In this document: positions 1 to 5,584 of the stretch, in pieces | Numbering within the stretch: the stretch's first letter is position 1 | How the letters are laid out: every line of letters starts with the position of its first letter | From: Neptuniibacter sp. | GTDB taxonomy: Bacteria; Pseudomonadota; Gammaproteobacteria; Pseudomonadales; Balneatricaceae | Assembly: GCA_030149405.1 (NCBI GenBank) | Contig: JASBRM010000395.1 | Coordinates: 1 to 7,383 of the forward strand | Direction of reading: 5' to 3' | DNA length: 7,383 nucleotides | Notes under the pieces: generated by a model | What the model saw: the letters and a program-made list of their open reading frames with translations, nothing else | Databases searched by the model: none | What the model was told of the DNA's origin: nothing | Program-made: the position numbers and the translations under genes

Positions 1-344
1 GTCGCAGTACCTGAAAGTGTTTGTAGAAAGTTGAGAGCTGCTCTTTCTGCTGTTAACAGGGAACGCGCAGAACCTTTAGCCCAGAATAGCACCTGATCTC
101 TTTCTACTTGATCACCATCGTCAACCTGCCAATCCAGTGAAAGCTCAGGGTCAACTTGGCGGAAGACTTCAGATACCCAATCAACACCGCAAATCACAGC
201 TTGCTGGCGGCTAATCACCCGAGCTGTTGCTTGTTGAGAAACAGGTATAAGCTGGGCCGTAATATCACCGCTGCCGACATCTTCCTGCAGGGCTTGTTTC
301 ACCGCTTCAGGGATAAGGTGTTGAATGTCTGCTCGCGTTAACAT
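1..344 (-). CDS. nadC: Nicotinate-nucleotide pyrophosphorylase (quinolinate phosphoribosyltransferase), N-terminal part
   Basis: The reverse strand encodes the first 114 residues of NadC, which converts quinolinate and PRPP to nicotinate mononucleotide, CO2 and pyrophosphate in de novo NAD synthesis in the cytoplasm. Recognisable family segments are the early EDVGSGDIT stretch (about residues 21-29) and, near the window edge, [15 protein letters not shown], part of the conserved N-terminal region next to the active site. The family is about 280 aa, so roughly 60% of the protein, including the rest of the barrel, lies beyond the left edge; nothing suggests a real truncation. ATG at 344 is chosen because an AGGA motif lies about 8 bases upstream and the family start (MLTRADIQ...) fits; another ATG at 360 is out of frame. 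It is divergent from ampD, a common gammaproteobacterial pairing. Confidence 0.95.
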   Translation of the reverse strand, partial: MLTRADIQHLIPEAVKQALQEDVGSGDITAQLIPVSQQATARVISRQQAVICGVDWVSEVFRQVDPELSLDWQVDDGDQVERDQVLFWAKGSARSLLTAERAALNFLQTLSGTA

Positions 345-443
345 ACAAGATCCTGTGCATATGGTCGGCTATGAACTGTGATAGCCTCTGTTAAAATGAA
401 CCGGTGATTTTATCTAAATTGGTAATCTGCGGGTAGGGGCATT

Positions 444-995
444 GTGAATATAGATCAACAAACCTGGTTGGATGGGGTGGAAATTATACCTTCACCCAAT
501 TTCAACGAGCGCCCTGATCAGGGTGATGTCAGTTTATTGGTTATACATAACATTAGCCTTCCTCCAAAAAAGTATGGTGGCGGGTACATACAGAAGTTTT
601 TCCAGAATGAACTGCCAGTTGAAGATGACCCTTATTTTAAGGAAATCGCCGACTTACAGGTTTCTGCGCATTTTCTTATAGAAAGAAATGGTCTGATCTC
701 TCAGTTCGTGCCTCTTGCTAAAAGAGCCTGGCATGCAGGTTTATCCTGTTTTGAGGGTAGAGAAGGATGCAACGATTTTTCTGTTGGGATTGAGCTGGAA
801 GGCTGCGACGAAGAATCGTTCACTGATCAGCAATATCGGGCACTTTGTCGTTTGACTCAAAAAATTCAGTCAATTTATCCAGATATTACGCCACAACGTA
901 TTACTGGGCATTCAGATATTGCTCCCGGTAGGAAGACTGACCCAGGCCCGTTTTTTGATTGGCCAAGATATTTCAAAAGCTTACATCGAGATTAA
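444..995 (+). CDS. ampD: 1,6-anhydro-N-acetylmuramyl-L-alanine amidase AmpD
   Basis: This 183-aa protein has the length and layout of cytoplasmic AmpD, a zinc amidase (Amidase_2/PGRP fold) that splits the stem peptide from anhydro-MurNAc during peptidoglycan recycling. In many gammaproteobacteria it thereby keeps AmpR-controlled beta-lactamase expression low. The zinc ligands are visible: His35 in VIHNISLPP, His156 in TGHSDIAPG and Asp166 in KTDPGP. Catalytic Glu117 (GIELEG) and Lys164 are also present, each offset one or two residues from the studied Citrobacter enzyme. There is no signal peptide, as expected for AmpD rather than periplasmic AmiD or AmpDh proteins. The start is a GTG, preceded by a GGGTAGGGG stretch acting as ribosome-binding site. 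The stop codon overlaps that of the convergent methyltransferase gene by 4 bases. No ampE follows, and no ampR/ampC is in view. Confidence 0.95.
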   Translation: MNIDQQTWLDGVEIIPSPNFNERPDQGDVSLLVIHNISLPPKKYGGGYIQKFFQNELPVEDDPYFKEIADLQVSAHFLIERNGLISQFVPLAKRAWHAGLSCFEGREGCNDFSVGIELEGCDEESFTDQQYRALCRLTQKIQSIYPDITPQRITGHSDIAPGRKTDPGPFFDWPRYFKSLHRD

Positions 996-1702
996 ACCGG
1001 AAATAACCGTGACAGTAACACGGGTACGGCAGTTTCAACCCGTAGGATCCTTTCACCTACATGGATGGATTTAAATCCACACTGATTCAGTTTTTCCACT
1101 TCATAAGGAATGAAACCGCCTTCTGGGCCGATCGCCAGAGTTTTATGCTCAGCCGAAGGGTTGGGGCAAACTGCGGCATCATAAGGGTGGGCTACAAAAG
1201 AAGAGCCTTCACTGCTTATCTCTGGTAATTCATCTTCTACAAAAGGCTTGAAGCGCTTTCTGAGGTGGACTTCTGGCATGATCGTATCCCCAGCTTGTTC
1301 GAGCCCTAGTAAAAGATGTTCGTTAATCTGATGTTCAAGCACAGGGCTGCCCCAGTAGCTTTTATCGACCCTGTAAGAGTTAATGAGGTAAAGCTGTTTA
1401 ACACCCATCGAAGAAACTGTTTGTAAAACGCGTTTAAGCATCTTAGGGCGAGGTAAGGCAAGTACCAGAGTCAAAGGCAGGGCTTTTGGTGGAGGATTTG
1501 TGAGTTCCACGTTTAGAGAGATCTGATTGTCCGAAATTGTGGTTACTTCAGCTAAACCCGTTTCACCATTCAATAAACCTACCTTTAAAAAATCTCCCGG
1601 CGAAGGCTTTTGGATCGTAGATATATGATCGAACCTACGGTCATTCAAAATCGCAGTTTGGGAATCCAGAAAGTCGCTCTCAAATAAGATGATTAAGTTC
1701 AT
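992..1702 (-). CDS. rsmE: RsmE-family 16S rRNA (uracil-N3) methyltransferase
   Basis: This 236-aa protein belongs to the RsmE family of SPOUT (trefoil-knot) methyltransferases, whose characterised member uses S-adenosylmethionine to methylate N3 of U1498 in 16S rRNA. The knot signatures are intact: AIGPEGGF (about 190-197) and VGERILRVETA (215-225), followed by the usual C-terminal helix. An N-terminal PUA-like portion covers about residues 1-75. The centre (LPRPKMLKRVLQTVSSMGV, about 83-101, then NSYRVDKSYW) differs from canonical E. coli RsmE and, from memory, resembles a second RsmE-like group in Pseudomonas and related genera, so the exact target base is less certain than the family. ATG at 1702 is the only plausible start: an in-frame TAG lies 9 bases upstream, yet no good ribosome-binding site is visible. 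It is convergent with ampD and divergent from the DUF4856-like gene. Confidence 0.9.
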   Translation of the reverse strand: MNLIILFESDFLDSQTAILNDRRFDHISTIQKPSPGDFLKVGLLNGETGLAEVTTISDNQISLNVELTNPPPKALPLTLVLALPRPKMLKRVLQTVSSMGVKQLYLINSYRVDKSYWGSPVLEHQINEHLLLGLEQAGDTIMPEVHLRKRFKPFVEDELPEISSEGSSFVAHPYDAAVCPNPSAEHKTLAIGPEGGFIPYEVEKLNQCGFKSIHVGERILRVETAVPVLLSRLFPV

Positions 1703-1785
1703 TGTTGGCTATGGCTGTAAGTTCGCGCAATATTTTATGGCTCTTACCTGAAAATAAAAACATTAATATAGATCAATTAATTCTA

Positions 1786-1814
1786 TTGATTATGGTAATG
1801 ATAATGTTTATCAG
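1786..1814 (+). promoter_or_regulatory. Candidate sigma-70 promoter overlapping the Fur-like site
   Basis: TTGATT (1786-1791, 4/6 to TTGACA) and TATCAG (1809-1814, 4/6 to TATAAT) are spaced by 17 bases, and the Fur-like site lies almost exactly between and over them. That geometry suits a Fur-repressed promoter for the gene starting at 1894. Both hexamers are weak in an AT-rich region, so this is only a candidate; TATCTT at 1821 is another possible -10 but lacks a good -35. Confidence 0.35.
1794..1812 (+). promoter_or_regulatory. Fur box upstream of the DUF4856-like gene
   Basis: GGTAATGATAATGTTTATC matches the classical 19-base Fur operator (GATAATGATAATCATTATC) at 16 of 19 positions when counted by hand. 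It lies 82 bases before the GTG of the DUF4856-like gene, in the expected promoter zone, and on the far side of the intergenic region from the rsmE start. Established knowledge: Fur with Fe(II) represses promoters by binding such sites. Inference: the downstream gene is induced by iron starvation. Confidence 0.75.
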
Positions 1815-1893
1815 TAGCGTTATCTTTGCGCTTATGGTAATTTTGTCAAAAATTTGGTGTTAATTTTTTGTTAACTTCTTAAGGTGATTTCAG

Positions 1894-3291
1894 GTGAAAG
1901 TAAAAGTTCTTGTTTCAGCCGTGGTAATGGCAACTGCCTCGAATGTGTTTGCTGCGCAAAATTATGCGGATTTTCCAGTGACGGTTAAAGGTTATGAGGG
2001 GAAAGCGGAGCATTCCGTAGCTTATACGGGCCAGGCTGCACGTCAGGTTCTCCATACAAGCCTGAAAAAACTTGCTGGTAAAGGTAACGGTCAGGCTAAC
2101 CCGGAACTTAAAGCTCAAATGCTGTCTTATTACGAAGGCAAAGATGCGGGTCGTGAAATTATCTCACCTACCTCAAAAGGTGCTTTTGTGGTTACTGAAA
2201 CTCAGGTGGATGAGCTTTCAAAAGAAAAGAATCTTTCAGGAAAAGCTTACAAAGGTGCTGTACCTGGCTGGCCGGGTAATATGACAGGTCAGGAAGTTCT
2301 GAGCTTTATGATTGATAAAGCTTCAGCTGCGAACAAAGGTTATGACCCGCTTACCGGTTATGATTATGCTCAGCTAATCTCAAAGTTTGCTATGGGTGCC
2401 GTGTTCTATAATCAGGCAGTTGATAATTATCTGGATGAGAAGCTGGAAGCTGACACAAAACCAAACAATAAAGCTTACGGCGAAGGTAAGCCCTACACTG
2501 GTAAAGAACATGTATGGGATGAAGCCTTCGGTTACTTCGGTGCTCAGGCTAATGCGCTGAATCTGACCGCGGAACAGGTTTATAAAGTAGCAAAACAGAA
2601 AGAAGAAGCTTTGGCTTATGCTGATGTGAACAAAGACGGTAAAGTTTCTCTGTACAATGAGATGACTTATGCCCATGCATACTATGCGGCTGGTTTTGAT
2701 AAAGGCGGTAAGACAGATTACCTGCATACTATCGTACAGGCGTTTGTTGACGGTCGACAGCTGATTGCAGACGCGAATGGCGAAGCTCTGACTGATGAGC
2801 AGCGGAATAAACTGAAAGGTTACGCAAAAACAATTGCAGATAACTGGGAAATGGTAATAGCAGAAGCTGTCTTTAAATATGCGGGTTCTACCTACAAGGA
2901 CCTTCAGAAGCTGAATGAAGCCATTGAATCCAATGGCGATGCCGCAAAATTATTCCGTAAGTACGCAAAACACTGGGGTGAGCTGAAAGGTTTCGCACTG
3001 GCGTTGCAGACAGGTAAAGACAATCTGGGTGAAACAGCGGTTAAACTGAACCGCCTTGTTGGTTTTAGCCCTGTGCTTCTGGGGAATACTCAGGTAACGG
3101 GAATCGATGCTAAAGGAAACTATGTACAGTCCTCTTCCATCAATATGAAAGAATATATGTTACATATGCTGAAGGTTCAGAAGCTGATGGTGGATCAGTT
3201 TGGAGTAAAAGCGCGAGCGAATGATGTAATGGCAGATCTGGGTGATCTGGCAGACAAGCTTGGTTCCGGTAGTAGCGTTGAAAACGACTAA
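1894..3291 (+). CDS. Secreted DUF4856-like protein, probably iron-regulated
   Basis: The 465-aa product starts with a clear Sec signal peptide (MKVKVLVSAVVMATASNVFA, cleavage after about residue 20 or 21) with no lipobox cysteine, so a soluble periplasmic protein is expected. The mature part is mostly helical and resembles DUF4856, a family I recall from Bacteroidetes and marine proteobacteria: GYDYAQLISKFAMGAVFYNQ (about 155-174), KEHVWDEAFGYFGA (about 204-217) and KHWGELKGFALALQ (about 359-372). The last contains His360-x-x-Glu363, reminiscent of the HxxE motif of imelysin-type iron-regulated proteins. An EF-hand-like loop DVNKDGKVSLYN (244-255) has Asp/Asn/Asp/Gly in place but Asn rather than Glu at position 12. 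The GTG start has an AAGGTGA ribosome-binding site 6 bases upstream. A strong Fur-box-like site precedes it and a terminator follows. Function is unknown; a periplasmic iron-handling role is inference. Confidence is higher for the gene than for the family name. Confidence 0.8.
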   Translation: MKVKVLVSAVVMATASNVFAAQNYADFPVTVKGYEGKAEHSVAYTGQAARQVLHTSLKKLAGKGNGQANPELKAQMLSYYEGKDAGREIISPTSKGAFVVTETQVDELSKEKNLSGKAYKGAVPGWPGNMTGQEVLSFMIDKASAANKGYDPLTGYDYAQLISKFAMGAVFYNQAVDNYLDEKLEADTKPNNKAYGEGKPYTGKEHVWDEAFGYFGAQANALNLTAEQVYKVAKQKEEALAYADVNKDGKVSLYNEMTYAHAYYAAGFDKGGKTDYLHTIVQAFVDGRQLIADANGEALTDEQRNKLKGYAKTIADNWEMVIAEAVFKYAGSTYKDLQKLNEAIESNGDAAKLFRKYAKHWGELKGFALALQTGKDNLGETAVKLNRLVGFSPVLLGNTQVTGIDAKGNYVQSSSINMKEYMLHMLKVQKLMVDQFGVKARANDVMADLGDLADKLGSGSSVEND

Positions 3292-3295
3292 GGTC

Positions 3296-3322
3296 GATTT
3301 TATCGAAACTGTTGATAAAATT
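3296..3322 (+). other. Stem-loop directly upstream of the terminator
   Basis: Just after the DUF4856-like stop codon, ATTTTATCGA pairs with TTGATAAAAT around an AACTG loop: about 10 base pairs, including one G-U wobble at 3305/3313. A possible further G-U pair joins 3296 and 3322. It abuts the next hairpin with no gap. The AT-rich stem has no T-tract, so it is unlikely to terminate alone; it may protect the mRNA 3' end or stack on the terminator hairpin. Confidence 0.5.
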
Positions 3323-3358
3323 AGCCAGTTCTTAATTTAGAGCTGGCTTTTCTATTTT
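3323..3358 (+). terminator. Intrinsic terminator or attenuator after the DUF4856-like gene
   Basis: AGCCAGTTCT (3323-3332) pairs with AGAGCTGGCT (3339-3348), a 10-base stem with one U-G wobble and a TAATTT loop. The T-rich run TTTCTATTTT (3349-3358) follows. It ends immediately before the GAGGTGA ribosome-binding site of the hydroxylase gene, leaving no room for a promoter between. Partial read-through from the Fur-controlled promoter is the simplest explanation for expression of that gene. Confidence 0.8.
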
Positions 3359-3367
3359 GAGGTGAAT

Positions 3368-4351
3368 GTGTTTGAGACCTTTGCGCAGTTCTATCAGGAT
3401 CTGATCGTTGCATTCACTGACCCCAAGAAAAGAGTGTATTGGGGCTACCTTGCTGTATCGCTCGGCATCGCCTTGTTGTGGCTTAAGTGTAAGACTCCTA
3501 AAGATGAAGCGTGGTTTGGTTCGAAGCTATTTAGCAGACGAATTTGGTGGTCAGAATCAGCACGGGCCGATTACTTAATTTTCTTTATTAATCGTTTCTC
3601 TTTTTTATTCATTGCCCCCCTGTTATTGGCCCAGCTAACTGTAGCAACCTGGTTATTTGAAGCCTTACATCAATGGATTGGTCACCGCCCGGTCCTTGGC
3701 CAGGGCTGGCCAGATTGGACAGTGATGGCTTGCTTCACACTTTTTTATTTCCTGCTAGACGATTTTTTTCGCTTTTATTTGCATAAACTTCTTCATGAAA
3801 TGCCTTGTTTATGGGTATTTCATAAGGTGCATCATTCGGCGAGAGTGCTTACCCCTATAACAGTGTTCAGAGCCCATCCGGTTGAAGGTATTCTTTTCTC
3901 TCTCAGAACGACGTTGGTCCAGGCTATTTCAATAGCCCTGTTTGTGTTTTTCTTTGGTAGTCGTGCAGATCTGGCCACAGTTTTTGGCGCGAGTATCTTT
4001 GCGTTTTTATTCAATATTACTGGATCAAACCTGCGACACTCGCATATAGCTCTGGGATACTGGAATTGGCTGGAACGATGGTTGATTTCCCCAGCACAGC
4101 ATCAGATCCATCATTCAACCAATCCTGTGCATTTTGATAAAAACTATGGTGTGGTGCTCTCAGTTTGGGACCGGATAAATGGCACGCTTGTGTTATCAGA
4201 ACGAAATCAGGATCTGCAATTTGGTCTCAGCAAACAGGTAGAAATCGGTGAGCAGAAACTCTTAAACCTCTATCTCCAGCCCTTTTTAGAATTTCAGGAA
4301 GTTTTGTTGAGCAGGATCACTAAAAGTGTAAAAGCGTTGACTAACCGTTAA
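3368..4351 (+). CDS. Membrane fatty acid hydroxylase/sterol desaturase superfamily protein
   Basis: This 327-aa integral membrane protein carries the full eight-histidine signature of the di-iron fatty acid hydroxylase superfamily (ERG3/SUR2/alkylglycerol monooxygenase relatives): His139-x3-His143, His152-x2-His155-His156 and His245-x2-His248-His249. Accessory His170 and His226 are also present. The iron centre would lie on the cytoplasmic face and use O2 to hydroxylate or desaturate a lipid-like substrate, which the sequence does not identify. Hydrophobic segments lie at about 24-40, 66-96, 116-135 and 176-216. GTG at 3368 is preferred because GAGG (3359-3362) sits 5 bases before it; an in-frame GTG at 3362 (two residues longer) would lack a ribosome-binding site. 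The gene abuts the terminator of the DUF4856-like gene and precedes the iron transporter promoter, so a link to iron status is inferred. No carotenoid, hopanoid or sphingolipid genes are in view. Confidence 0.88.
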   Translation: MFETFAQFYQDLIVAFTDPKKRVYWGYLAVSLGIALLWLKCKTPKDEAWFGSKLFSRRIWWSESARADYLIFFINRFSFLFIAPLLLAQLTVATWLFEALHQWIGHRPVLGQGWPDWTVMACFTLFYFLLDDFFRFYLHKLLHEMPCLWVFHKVHHSARVLTPITVFRAHPVEGILFSLRTTLVQAISIALFVFFFGSRADLATVFGASIFAFLFNITGSNLRHSHIALGYWNWLERWLISPAQHQIHHSTNPVHFDKNYGVVLSVWDRINGTLVLSERNQDLQFGLSKQVEIGEQKLLNLYLQPFLEFQEVLLSRITKSVKALTNR

Positions 4352-4362
4352 TTGTATATAGC

Positions 4363-4381
4363 AATGATAACGGTTCTCGTT
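4363..4381 (+). promoter_or_regulatory. Fur-like palindrome upstream of the iron transporter operon
   Basis: AATGATAAC (4363-4371), a central G, and GTTCTCGTT (4373-4381) form a 9-1-9 inverted repeat with 7 of 9 paired positions. Against the 7-1-7 Fur core (TGATAATGATTATCA) the hand count is 11 of 15; against the 19-base classical box in its best register it is only 12 of 19. Its position 63 bases before the binding-protein start and the function of the operon raise the likelihood that Fur binds here. Confidence 0.6.
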
Positions 4382-4387
4382 TATGAT
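4382..4387 (+). promoter_or_regulatory. Candidate -10 element for the iron transporter operon
   Basis: TATGAT matches TATAAT at 5 of 6 positions and begins directly after the Fur-like palindrome, so a bound repressor would cover the promoter. The position where a -35 would lie (about 4359-4364, TAGCAA) is poor, so this element is tentative. Confidence 0.35.
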
Positions 4388-4443
4388 TCTATTCTTAATA
4401 CAGTAATAGCTTTTCTATATTTTTAATGCCTGTGGAAGTAATC

Positions 4444-5496
4444 ATGTCGAAGGTATCTCTGGGTAAGTTTGTATCCTCAATTGGGGCTTTAGCCGCTATT
4501 TCAGTTGTAAGTCTGCTGCCAACTTCAGTTTTTGCTGAAGAATCTGGTTTGGTGAATGTTTATTCGGCTCGTAAAGAAGCTTTGATAAAACCGATGCTGG
4601 AACGTTTCACAGAAGAAACTGGAATAACCGTTAATCTGGTTACTGGTAAAGCGGACGCTCTGCTTAAGCGCCTTGAAGTTGAGGGAAGCGCAAGCCCTGC
4701 TGACCTTTTTGTTACTGTTGATGCAGGGCGTTTGCATCGTGCAAAAGAGGCTGGCGTACTCCAGGTTGCCGGCAGCGAGAAACTGAATCAGGCCATTCCA
4801 AACAGCCTGCGTGATGCGGATGGTTATTGGTACGGTATGTCTCAGCGAGCTAGAACTATTTTTTATGTGAAAGATAAAGTTACCCCAGCTGAGCTCTCTA
4901 CCTACGAAGATCTTGCAGATCCAAAATGGAAAGGTCGTATCTGTGTTCGCTCTTCCAGCAATATTTATAACCAGTCTCTGGTCGCATCCATGATTGATGC
5001 TATTGGCGTTGAGAAAACAGAAGCATGGGCAAAAGGGTTGGTAAAGAATTTTGCTAAGCCACCATCGGGCGGAGATACGGACCAATTAAAAGCGGCGGCA
5101 GCAGGTGTCTGTGATCTGACGCTAGTGAATACCTATTACTTCGGCCGTCTTCTGAACAGTAAAGATGAAGAAAAACAAGCGATTGCCGCTAAGTTGTCTG
5201 CTTTCTGGCCTAACCAAAGTGATCGTGGCGTACATATGAATGTGAGTGGTGTGGGTGTCACTAAACATGCTCGAAATGTCGATAATGCGATTAAATTGAT
5301 GGAATTTATGGCTTCTGAGCCATCTCAGCTTTGGTACGCAGAAGTCAATAATGAGTACCCAGCGGTTTCAGAGGTAAAAGTGCCAGATAATCTTGCATCA
5401 ATGGGCGAATTTAAAGCGGACGATATTGTCCTGAGCAAGTTGGGTGATAATAATCGGGCTGCCGTTGAACTGATGGATAGAGCTGGCTGGAAGTAA
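4444..5496 (+). CDS. fbpA: Periplasmic Fe(III)-binding protein of an iron ABC transporter (FbpA/FutA type)
   Basis: This 350-aa class II solute-binding protein would capture ferric iron in the periplasm for the permease encoded next. A Sec signal peptide (Lys3, Lys8, hydrophobic core, then TSVFA before EESG) is cleaved after about residue 31. Candidate iron-binding residues follow the FutA/FbpA tyrosine pattern: Tyr40 in VNVYSARKE, Tyr175 in NIYNQS and the pair Tyr231-Tyr232 in NTYYFGR, with Arg135 or Arg137 in SQRART nearby. The position after Tyr40 has no His, unlike the Neisseria His/Glu/Tyr/Tyr set, so it looks closer to the tyrosine-rich FutA class. ATG at 4444 is preferred to the upstream in-frame ATG at 4426: GGAAG sits 5 bases before it and it gives a normal signal peptide, whereas 4426 adds an acidic MPVEVI extension. 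A Fur-like site precedes and a stem-loop follows. The gene symbol is by family, as naming varies (fbpA, futA, afuA). Confidence 0.92.
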   Translation: MSKVSLGKFVSSIGALAAISVVSLLPTSVFAEESGLVNVYSARKEALIKPMLERFTEETGITVNLVTGKADALLKRLEVEGSASPADLFVTVDAGRLHRAKEAGVLQVAGSEKLNQAIPNSLRDADGYWYGMSQRARTIFYVKDKVTPAELSTYEDLADPKWKGRICVRSSSNIYNQSLVASMIDAIGVEKTEAWAKGLVKNFAKPPSGGDTDQLKAAAAGVCDLTLVNTYYFGRLLNSKDEEKQAIAAKLSAFWPNQSDRGVHMNVSGVGVTKHARNVDNAIKLMEFMASEPSQLWYAEVNNEYPAVSEVKVPDNLASMGEFKADDIVLSKLGDNNRAAVELMDRAGWK

Positions 5497-5531
5497 GTCG
5501 TAGTAAGCATCTTATCTTTGTGGAAAATTCT

Positions 5532-5571
5532 GCGCTTGTGATGCATAAGCATCACAGGCGTTTGCTGTTTT
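5532..5571 (+). terminator. Stem-loop attenuator between fbpA and fbpB
   Basis: CGCTTGTGATGC (5533-5544) pairs with GCATCACAGGCG (5549-5560) over 12 bases with one U-G wobble and an ATAA tetraloop. It is followed by TTTGCTGTTTT. The stem is strong but the T-tract is interrupted, consistent with partial termination or with a 3' stabilising structure for fbpA mRNA. It sits 13 bases before the permease start, leaving no room for a separate promoter downstream of it. Confidence 0.78.
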
Positions 5572-5584
5572 AAGAACTGTGTAA

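Noticed and set aside
156..341. Forward 61-codon frame near the left edge
   Set aside because: It lies antisense to the well-supported nadC start and its translation has no recognisable features.
345..443. Promoter hexamers between nadC and ampD (for example TAAAAT at 392-397)
   Set aside because: No -35/-10 pair with good spacing and match could be found on either strand, so no promoter is annotated although divergent promoters must exist.
1772..1790. Inverted repeat ATCAAT-7-ATTGAT upstream of the Fur-like site
   Set aside because: A six-base AT-rich repeat is expected by chance in such DNA, and it matches no regulator site I can name.
2380..2727. Reverse-strand 115-codon frame within the DUF4856-like gene
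   Set aside because: It is fully inside a gene with a signal peptide and family motifs, and has no ribosome-binding site or domain-like pattern.
4525..5085. Reverse-strand 186-codon frame within fbpA
   Set aside because: Long, but it mirrors a confidently assigned iron-binding protein gene; the composition is that of a codon shadow and no family is recognisable.
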